Below the pieces are notes generated by a model. That model saw only the letters and a program-made list of their open reading frames with translations, did no database searches and was not told the DNA's origin. The translations under genes were made by a program, and so were the position numbers. A stretch of DNA of 64,000 bases. Source: Phallus indusiatus. Taxonomy: Eukaryota; Basidiomycota; Agaricomycetes; Phallales; Phallaceae. Shown piece by piece: positions 56,024-64,000 of the stretch (the first letter of the stretch is position 1; every line of letters begins with the position of its first letter). The stretch is from positions 372,001 to 436,000 of the forward strand of contig JAQFWX010000002.1 in NCBI GenBank assembly GCA_027605045.1. Reading direction: 5' to 3'.

Positions 56024-56806
56024 TCATATCACGAGACATGGATACGGTCTCAGCTTTCTCCATCGACCGCGCATGCTTTCTCGCAGTGCCAGAGCGAATA
56101 CGTCTCGGACGCCCTGTCCTGTTTTCGCTGAGCATTCCATATACTTCGCGCCTATCTCTTTGGCTACCGCTGCGCCTTGCTCGGGTGTGACGGGTGTGGT
56201 GCCTTGCGCACCAAGCATTCGTCGTGTCTGTTCGTCTTTCCGGAGATCGATTTTTGTGCCTACTAAAATTAGGGGTGTTCCTTCGCAAAAGTGTGACACC
56301 TCAGGAAACCACTGTATGTTATTCGACCACAAATCAGAGAACATTAAAAGTGACAATAGACCCGCACGTACTTTATCTTGTACGTTGGCGAGGCTGGTAG
56401 GAAAGTCTATTGAAAAGACGATGAGGATTACGTCGCTTTCAGGGTAGCTTAGGGGGCGTAATCTATCATATTCTTCTTGACCCGCCGTGTCCCATAATGC
56501 CAATTCAACAATTTTACCGTCGAAATGTACTTGGGTAACGTAGTTTTCAAAGACAGTCGGTATATACGCCTTCATGAGAGCGTGAGTGAGTAAGACGGTG
56601 TAATAAAGAGAATGAACGGACCTCCGGAAATCGATTTTCGGCATAAACAATGAGAAGGCATGTCTATTTGTGCTATGAGCATGAGCGATCGAGGAGGATG
56701 AACTCGAACACGCCTTGCCACACCCACCGTCGCCTACAACAACAAGCTTTCTTTTGAGATCTGGTTTTCGAGATGGACGGGAAGAGGCTACTTGCTCGTG
56801 CTCCAT
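56024..56806 (-). CDS. Rho family small GTPase
   Basis: Membrane-anchored switch for actin and cell polarity. Start '[20 protein letters not shown]' gives a short N-terminal extension. The P-loop 'GDGGCGK' is completed by '[14 protein letters not shown]' after a GC-AG intron (56713-56664). Switch I is '[10 protein letters not shown]', switch II '[19 protein letters not shown]'. Nucleotide motifs '[11 protein letters not shown]' and '[10 protein letters not shown]' follow. The C-terminus 'CLVI' is a CAAX box for prenylation. Subtype (Rho2, Rho3 or other) cannot be fixed by eye. Other introns are GT-AG (after 'RFPE' and 'VQDK'). It faces the PIG-X-like gene with 77 bp between stops. Confidence 0.88.
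   Translation of the reverse strand: MEHEQVASSRPSRKPDLKRKLVVVGDGGCGKACSSSSSSIAHAHSTNRHAFSLFMPKIDFRRSVHSLYYTVLLTHALMKAYIPTVFENYVTQVHFDGKIVELALWDTAGQEEYDRLRPLSYPESDVILIVFSIDFPTSLANVQDKVRAGLLSLLMFSDLWSNNIQWFPEVSHFCEGTPLILVGTKIDLRKDEQTRRMLGAQGTTPVTPEQGAAVAKEIGAKYMECSAKTGQGVRDVFALALRESMRGRWRKLRPYPCLVI
56664..56713 (-). other. GC-AG intron inside the Rho P-loop
   Basis: A 50-nt intron after AAG, beginning GCGTGT and ending AATAG. It must be removed at this GC to give Gly-Lys-Thr-Cys; the GT two bases further on gives the wrong phase. Confidence 0.75.
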
Positions 56807-57232
56807 GTCTGGTTATGCTCGTACGTAGAACGACTGAATAGGGTGTTGGAAACGGATAATGTTGAATGGAACGTTTGTTTGAAATGGAACCTTGTCCTTT
56901 TGGTTCTTGGACCGTTGGAATCCTGGATTTCACGTATAATGGTCACGTGTATTCGTGACACGATTTCACACGCAACCTTAATTATGTAATCACGATATCG
57001 ACCGAAAGATGAATATAAGTACAGTAGGATGAACAGCGGGTGCGCGTTTACAGTAATATGGAAGGAGTTCTTGATATACCACAAAAATTGAGAGCTGAAA
57101 TCTGTAGAGAGGGGTAAGTAGCAAACCACCGTCTCACGTGGTAAGGCTGGATATTTCTCTTGCAATGCTTTTGGCACGCCTAGTTCTTTCTAAAACTCTG
57201 GGGGCCTTCTACACAAGATTTAACAGCTGCTA
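56807..57232. other. Intergenic, Rho promoter side
   Basis: 426 bp between minus-strand genes. It includes CACGTG at 56944-56949 region (GGTCACGTGT). No ORF of interest. Confidence 0.35.
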
Positions 57233-57888
57233 TCAATGATATGACAGACCACGAACCTGATTCAAATTCCCTATAGTCTCAACAGTCCCATGAAATGTAT
57301 CCCCAGCTGTGGTCATACTCTCATCCGGCACGACTATGGCGAGTATCTCTTCGTCTCCATTGAGAGAGGGTGGCTCGTTAAGTAACTCTTTAACAAAGCA
57401 CTCCATGTCCAGAGGTGTTTTACGCCGTCGTTCACCTAATTCTTTATCCAATGCCATGCGCTCCGCATTCAAGGACCAAATGCGACGATCCAGATTCTCG
57501 TTGAACGGCTCCGTGTCTAGTATATCCACCACTGCCTGAGGCCCACGTATGACGCTCAAACTAGCTGCAAGACTTGCCTTGTTGGTCTTCAGGGGAATCT
57601 TCAAGATTGCGACCGTTTACTCTAATATTCAGCTTTGCAAGTTGGAAAGTAGTATCTCTCCACTACTCAAAACAATCAGTAAATGTTTGAGTTGCCACTA
57701 GATGATCCTGGGAGAATGCATACTTGAAGTAGATGAGCTTTAACGGCCTCTTGAACTCCGTCGGAAATAACATGAACTTGGGGCAAGCATGACATAATGG
57801 CTTCTGTGAAGTTCTTTTGAATTTGAAGCCAATCTTCAAAATTGTCAACTTGGATTCTTGACATATCTCCCGTCGGTTTTTGGGACAT
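57233..57888 (-). CDS. Small helical protein, possibly kinetochore Mis14/Nsl1
   Basis: Two exons at least. The first starts at ATG 57888 and gives 'RIQVDNFEDWLQIQKNF' and 'DGVQEAVKAHLLQ'. The second gives 'ILDTEPFNENLDRRIWSLNA' and 'ALDKELGERRRKTPLDMECF', ending at 57233. The RRR-x-x-P block after a long helix recalls Mis14/Nsl1 of the MIS12 complex, but this is a weak match by eye. Its promoter is shared with the CtIP gene and holds MCB-like ACGCG words, which would suit a cell-cycle gene. Confidence 0.4.
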
Positions 57889-58083
57889 TGTGAATCTGAC
57901 AACCCTCGCAGCCGTTAGCAACTTCAGCGTGCGAAACGAAACTTTCAGCAAAATTATCGTCACGTGAAAAAAAAAAAACGCGATACGTCACGCGCGTTAG
58001 ACGAGTTTGCGTAAACTTCATTCTTCAGATTCAACGTCCACCCGCGCAGTCGGATTCTTATCCTCTCGATCGAACTACTCAGC
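57889..58083. promoter_or_regulatory. Divergent promoter with MCB-like sites
   Basis: 195 bp between two divergent starts. Contains CACGTG (57961-57966), a run of A, ACGCG (57978-57982) and ACGCGCGT (57990-57997). ACGCG is the core of MBF-type G1/S sites in fungi; function here is inferred. Confidence 0.45.
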
Positions 58084-60363
58084 ATGAATGATCTTCGGAA
58101 AGAGAATAAACGTAAGGAAGATTCTCCAAACCTCAGGAAAGAAAAGACTGACAAATTCGCATTTGTTAGGCTTGGAAGCGAAAGTAGTAGTCATTTATTT
58201 CTCATTTTGAAGAATCTTATTCATCCAGTTTGGTAGGTACACAGCCTTAGTAATGCAAATCACACATTACAGCGCAAATTGTTTGAATACGACGAAATGC
58301 ACAACAGACTGTTGACTGCTTTGGGGTTCTCAGACTTAGCAGAAGCGATGAATAGTCTTATCTCTGAATCGCCACGTCTGAAGCAGACACAGGATCAAAC
58401 AGAAACTATTAAACAATTAGAAGAAGCTTTAGCTACACAACTTGATGCTGTGAAGGCGGCCGAATCCTCTATTCAGAGCATCAGCGCGGAATTGCACCAA
58501 ACACGTCAGGAATTGTCTCAGGCTATGGAAGACATTGAACGTGTTCGGAATGAGCGGTACGTTGCCAGGAAGGAAGCGGAAAAATATGCTACCGACGCGC
58601 GAACCTGGCGGATGGAATTGGAAACCAAGCTTCCCGAAGTACAAAGTATGTTGCGAAACATAAAGCAAACTTATCCAGCGGGAGAAACATCGACCGATAA
58701 AGATTTAAACGCACGCCGGTGCGTCCACTTTACTCTCTATCTCCGATCAGTGTCAATGTAACATGCACAATCATTAGATCCAGTTCTCCCAACTTACCAG
58801 GATCTGGGCTAATAATGGAAGATCAATATGAGCAGTTGAAAACACAGTTTCAAGCCCTGTTGGCATCTAAACATAGACTTGCCGAAAAGTATCAACAAGA
58901 TCTTTTAAAATGGAAGCGGTTCAAAAAATGGGTCGTTAGAGGGGAAACGACTCATTTTGGAACGAAGCATAAGAAATTGACCATACGTCAAAAAAAACGC
59001 GACCACGAGTGGCAGTATAACGAAAGCGCGAACATGTCTTGTCCCTCTAATTCTGAACGTGGACGAGTGATGCCGATATTCTCAAACCATGCTGAAGAGA
59101 GTCTCACACAACCTTCCGAGTTTCCTTCATCGCAGACTATCCATGGAATTCTTCCATCACCCGTATCAAGAAGAAAAACTACCACTCCGACACCCCCATT
59201 ACTTTCAAAAAACGCAAATGGAACTGGAAAGACGAGCTCGACCCATTTGGCTGACATTCTCAGGTAATGAAGTCATTTTCCTTGATTGCATGTGTAACAG
59301 CCGTATCTACGCTAGGGATGATTCTAGTGTCCTAAGTAAGTCCCTTTTGTGCTTCGATAGCATTCACCCAGTAATAAGGGAAGGGGGAGTTGCCTCTGCT
59401 CAGTCATGTCCAATCGCATCTATGGATGAGCAAGAGTCCAAAGAACAAACCACGTTAGCAAGTTTATGTGGCCAGGAATTCACTCCATCCCCTAAAGAGG
59501 TGGTCTCGGACCTTATTTTCGTTCCCGATACACTGTGCTCAAAGAATCATGCGACCTATTCTTCAGAATTGAGAGAGAAGAAACAAGAGGGTTCAAACTC
59601 GGATTCGGGAGAAGTGGTCCTTATCAACGCTGAGTCATCTTGTGCTAAAGCGAATACCAGTACCAATATAAATAGAGAACACATTAACCACGAGCTTCCC
59701 CCATATACAAGATTCAAAGGACAAGGACTAACTGTCAATACTGAAGTGTAAGTTATAAGGAATTATTGATAGTTTGTGCCATTAGATAAACGTCTACAGA
59801 CGTCATGCGGTGTCGAGTATTGCTTCCAACGGTGGTCAAGATGGTGTCGATAAATGCGTTAGACATAGAAACCAGAGAAAAACATTAAAAGGGGGGGATT
59901 GCGAATGCTGCCATGAGGTATATTCAATGAGATCGGAGTACTGTTTCTTCTCATTGACCTCATTATAGTATTATGAGACTATACGACCTCTTCCCGTAAG
60001 CTTGGCGCCCCCATTGTGGCGTTCGCCGCCAGCAGACACATCTCCAAAAAGAAAACGTCCGCGTCAAATTGAAAGGAGGCGGGTTGAAAAGAATGATCAA
60101 ATTGAAGCTCACAAAAATGAAATCTCACGACATCGATTTTGCTCAGACCAAGCAACTACCCCTCCAAACTTCTGGTAAATTATAAATGGTGTTATGCTCA
60201 AACCGTGTGCCTGATTGTCTTCAGGAAAATAGGGTTTCCTGATACGCAGGAAATAGACGATATCAACCAAAGAGCTGACGATATGCGTGTTCGTAAATCT
60301 CAGCGCATGAACAAGGAATCTAAGTACGTCGGTTTCGTCCTAAAGGATCTTCTGCTAACTTAG
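58084..60363 (+). CDS. CtIP/Sae2/Ctp1 DNA end-resection factor
   Basis: Cofactor of the MRE11 complex in trimming DNA double-strand breaks. A long N-terminal coiled coil ('AATQLDAVKAAESSIQSIS' region, 58279-58700) would mediate oligomerisation. A phosphosite-rich, disordered middle follows. The C-terminal signature is clear after splicing: 'KCVRHRNQRKTLKGGDCECC' with the Cys-x-x-Cys, then 'HEYYE', 'SRHRFC' and 'TPPNFW' joined by an intron to 'KIGFPDTQE'. Stop at 60363. The exact start is unsure. The ATG at 58084 opens a basic exon whose junction with the coiled-coil exon needs a weak GT donor; ATG 58299 is the alternative. Confidence 0.8.
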
Positions 60364-60406
60364 AGGTAGAAAGAAAATGCCATAGACTCTGAGGGATGTT
60401 CAATGT

Positions 60407-62690
60407 TTATGCATTTCTACCATATTTCTCAGGCCTTCTTCCTATAAAAGCATACCTGATGTTTTCACGTGCTAGCTGTACCATAGGCACTCCTGTTAAT
60501 ATACAAGCTAACAGCCGTCGGGGGTCATAATGCGAAGAAAGTCTTGACCAGATTGCGACTATTGCGTACCGTTTAGCTTTTTAAAGGGGGATGTTTGCAA
60601 CCTACGTACTATGTTGAAAGAATATTTTGGAGAGAGGAATAAGCTGGTTCTAATAAAAATTTTAGATATTCTTAGGCTAACGATGTATTCATACCCACCT
60701 TAATGTAAAGAGAATCGTCTATAGTCACTGTCTTGAATTGAACCCCTCCTTTTTTCACAGTTATTTAGTTGACCTCAAAATGCGGCTGCCAATTCTCGAC
60801 TTACCTGGTAAGCGATGTGGATCTTTAATGCGCAACATGAGGGCGAATAGAGGAAAATGATTCAAAAGCGCCAAGCAGGTATCTAACACAGCGTGCAGAA
60901 CCATTATACCGAAACGCGCCTAAACAAAGATAGCATAGACAGTAAATGTCATGTGTGATAGCTTGCCAAAGAAAAAAAAACACACCAGAGCAAATAACAG
61001 GTAATACATCAAAACGGTAGGAAACACAAAGACAATCAAGGTCATTAGAATAGTCCCGAGGAGGAGTTGATCAACATCATATTCCCAAAAATCGTTACGT
61101 TGTCTAAGAACATTGAAACGCTTGCCTCTAAAGAGGTTCCAAAGGGAGCCGGACATCGATTTCAGTTGGCTAAACATAAGTGCAGTGACCAAATGAAGCA
61201 TGTATAAATGGCCCGTCAAGATGGTCAAATAATCGGAACATAAAGCTAAAGACATGGTCACACCAAATCGACCCATGAATCCAGCAAATTGGAAAAGAGT
61301 TGGAAAGTAAGGCGCTATTCGTTCCAAAATGGCTTGCCTAAAAGTGAGTGCGATGTTACTTTTCAAAGAGATGTCAACGCACCTTCCATGACACTGGTAA
61401 TTTGAATAAAAAAATGAAATAATGCACGACTTAATTCCGTGTTGAGTTTTAGACCAGCTGGCCAATTGTCTAGCCACGCAACAGTGCTCCTTATATAGAT
61501 TATAATAACCTTCTGTTCGCGGAAGTATGAAGGAGAGCGGTTAAAATATAGAATGAAACGGCGTTACATTGATTATCTTGTAGAGTTTGAAACCTAACAA
61601 TTCTTGATTTTCGATGAGAAAGATTCCACAAGCTGTGCCTATGATGATGTCATTAAAAGTCAACCAGATGCAGTTGTATAAACTAAAAGGGAGAAATCAA
61701 TATAAAGCCCGCATTTATTGAATAATAAACTGAACCTGATGTATTGAATCGAGGCGAAACGCAAGTCGTCCATTTCACGTTTCTCGAAAGTGCAGAACTG
61801 TTTGAAAATAAACAGCAATAAATCCTTTCTCGCATCAAGTTGTTGTACTAAAAAAGTCAGAATCCAATAAAGAGGCGCGGGTTCATAAGTTTTTTTCGGA
61901 TAATAATATCAAAGAACATACTGAAAGCTGAACTATCCTTTAATGATTTATTCCAAAAGGAGTAAAAGAAAGATAGAGGGGACCAATGGTCTTGTGATAT
62001 CGTCACGATTCGATTGTTTGTCGTGTTTAACAGTCGTTTGATGTGTGTATTGGAAGTGTGCACCCAGAGTGGCAAAGAGTAACCGTCTTGTCTTGCTGCA
62101 GCAATGCGTCTTAATTCATGAGCTCTGTTTAACTATAATTAAGGTTCAACGAAGTGATTGAAAGGCAAAAATTGAAGCTTACATATTGCAATGAAATAGG
62201 TAAACTTATGTGTATCCACTTTTGTGAACCGGCCGACAGTTTTTGGAAGGATGGTGCTCGCCCAAACGCCTCCGTCGAGTCCGAGTCCGACAGGTTTGGG
62301 GTAATGTCGAGCTCCAAAGGTTCTAGTGAGAAGAACTGCATTCGCCTTGTGTTTGGTGGGCTGTAAAATATAGCTTAGGACGCCAAGCACAACACAACAG
62401 AAGTATTATTATACCAATAATTGATGAAAAGTCTTCTGCCAACGAATTGGTGATCAAGAATTAGTTCATTGTGTTCTGCTATATATCCCAAGATTTGAGG
62501 TTTGTTATCGAGATCCCCATTTAGAGGTGTATCGTGTTTCGAAAGCACTTTTGCGAGGATGTCAATTGCATGTTCGCGCTGACAGCATATGTGAGTGGGA
62601 ATATTTAAATATCATCAGCTTAGTATCGCACAGAGGATAATGCAAGCGCGCCAGCGATGCAGATTGTATCATTTGATATATTCCATCCAT
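60407..62690 (-). CDS. GPI1: GPI1/PIG-Q, subunit of the GPI-GlcNAc transferase
   Basis: Membrane subunit of the enzyme that makes the first GPI intermediate at the ER. Recognised blocks in order: 'EHNELILDHQFVGRRLFINY', 'YNCIWLTFNDIIIGTACG', 'WLDNWPAGLKLNTELSR', 'SDYLTILTGHLYMLHL', 'RKRFNVLRQRN'-like 'RGKRFNVLRQRND', 'DVDQLLLGTILMTLIVFVFP', 'NHFPLFALMLRIKDPHRLPG' and the end 'HYDPRRLLACILTGVPM'. Several hydrophobic segments match the multi-pass topology. Stop at 60407-60409, 43 bp from the facing CtIP stop. The start is uncertain: ATG at 62690 opens a frame, but its junction to the first recognised block was not resolved. Confidence 0.85.
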
Positions 62691-62811
62691 ACAAGAACCC
62701 GCGATCTGGTAGTTGTGCAGGACGAAAGACAACAAGTAGCATTGCAGGCTAAACTTTTCAAGAAAAACTAAACCGCCATGATGATGATGATTATCATTAC
62801 ATAATACGGAA

Positions 62812-63623
62812 TCAACCCCGACCTCGACCCCGACTAAACCCTCGTCCACGATTTCCTCGAAAATCGCCAAAACCACGCCCAGTACCAGTCCCTCTGGACG
62901 CACCTCGACCACTGCCACGTTGTATTCCACGTCCACCTCGCCCACCTCGCCCACCGCGGGAAGACCCCCTTCCTCCAGCATTGGCACCGCGACCTCGTTC
63001 TGCACGTTACGTTTACTTACTTTAGATCGAATAATGGTATCAAAGCTTACTTTCAACTGAAAAGAATTAAATTTGTTGTTGCTATATCATCATAAAAGGA
63101 GCTAACCTTTTCCAGCCGTTTTCGGTTTTGGTAGGAAACGGTCCAGTGGTAAAAGCTGATCACCTCCAATATACACCTTGTCTCCCTTTTTAAAACTGCT
63201 TGCCACCATTCCTTCACCCATTTTGACAGAGAAATACACCTCGTTGATCGGTCCGAGAATTTCATCCAATTTTCCTATGACGGATTTGTTTTGTAGGTAA
63301 ATGGGTGAATTAAATTTTGGTACTTTGTCCGTTAATACAGATGAACAAAGCATTTCATCTTCGACCGCATGAGAGAAAGTTCCGACTTCTAAAGAAAGAA
63401 AGAAGTTAGATTGATTGATGTGGAATTGGATTGCACGATGCTCACCTATCACCACATCCGGTGGACCTGCATCTCGCTGCTGATATCCACCTCGACCTCG
63501 GCCTCGGAAGTCTGATAATAAGTTTCAGTTTTTTTTTTCCAAGTTAACGAATTGAAAGTAATTATTGCCTCCTCGTCCTCCACGAGTTGTGGGGGCACCG
63601 CGAAATCCACCCCGGTTGTTCAT
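62812..63623 (-). CDS. GAR1: H/ACA snoRNP protein GAR1
   Basis: Subunit of the pseudouridylating H/ACA ribonucleoprotein in the nucleolus. Short GT-AG introns separate an RGG-rich start ('[19 protein letters not shown]'), the Gar1 core and an RGG-rich tail. The core reads '[15 protein letters not shown]', '[20 protein letters not shown]' and '[18 protein letters not shown]'. Both flanking RG domains are typical of eukaryotic GAR1. ATG at 63623, stop at 62812-62814. Confidence 0.93.
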
Positions 63624-64000
63624 CTGGAACCTTCAGTTTTTTTTTGTATTATGTAAGTTTCTGTGACGTAAGTCTCTCAGATTTTGTCCTTCACTACTGT
63701 ATGTCTTCCTACTGCACCTGCCAAACATTGGCAAGCAATTTATTTCGGCTGTTTGCATGGGCTTTCTTAAGAATAGTAAGTTCTCCTTCACGGGGACGGA
63801 TGTAAAGCTGTTCCGAATATTGCAGATTCCCTCCCCGCATCTTTTCCAAGTCATCCCCACATTATATGCCCTTTTTTTGGCCAGCTGGATCTTTTCCCTA
63901 CTCAGAGACAACCATCGGAATGAAATAAATAGTTTATCTATAAAATCGGTTAGTTGATCTATCCTTCATTGTTGAAGTCTTGACACTCAATCATGCACAA
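63624..64000. other. Right edge, GAR1 promoter side
   Basis: 377 bp with short ORFs on both strands but no recognisable domain. Presumed upstream region of GAR1 and the start of an unseen neighbour. Confidence 0.35.

Overview
The window looks like nuclear DNA of a mushroom-forming basidiomycete (probably Agaricomycetes). The evidence is dense protein genes split by many introns of about 50-60 nt, compact divergent and convergent gene pairs, Ty3 chromovirus and hAT elements of fungal type, and homologues that are recognisably basidiomycete. No rRNA, tRNA, CRISPR or bacterial-type operon was seen. Product names rest on motif recognition only; no database search was possible.

The left part (1 to about 27,050) is a transposon graveyard. 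It holds two related hAT transposase genes, 1191-4458 (+) and 16275-6944 (-), and a fragment of a third. A nearly intact Ty3/gypsy chromovirus (7074-13596, 5-bp target duplication ATGCC) sits inside the last exon of the second hAT gene. Its own 5' LTR was later hit by a solo LTR of another family (7168-7787, duplication ACTTT). I delimit seven LTR families (called A-G here), most copies having exact 5-bp target duplications. One LTR-G copy sits in the first exon of an otherwise readable unknown gene (19131-17620). An unknown ORF (23968-21874) is broken by LTR-G and by LTR-C, which itself carries a nested LTR-D. A gag-like gene (21923-19970), a TIR element and a 16-bp minisatellite fill the rest.

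The right part (about 27,600-64,000) is gene-rich and free of recognisable transposons: PIN4-like RRM/R3H protein, mitoribosomal mS23, SF3A2, SKT5/CHS4-like Sel1 protein, JHD1 demethylase, tRNA isopentenyltransferase, 6-phosphofructo-2-kinase/phosphatase, GSK3, a GPI-type cupredoxin, NSE4, an FG nucleoporin, ARPC2, BET3, SLT11/RBM22, a PIG-X/PBN1-like protein, a Rho GTPase, a possible Mis14, CtIP/Sae2, GPI1/PIG-Q and GAR1. These are core genes for RNA processing, chromatin, trafficking, cytoskeleton, GPI anchors and genome maintenance. They are packed tightly, with start codons 60 bp apart in one pair and stop codons 4 bp apart in another.

The most notable signals are: the chromovirus has an 11-nt self-priming arrangement like Tf1/sushi elements; SF3A2 needs an 8-nt microexon; and at least five genes need a GC-AG intron to give the conserved protein. 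I found no convincing wholly new gene system.
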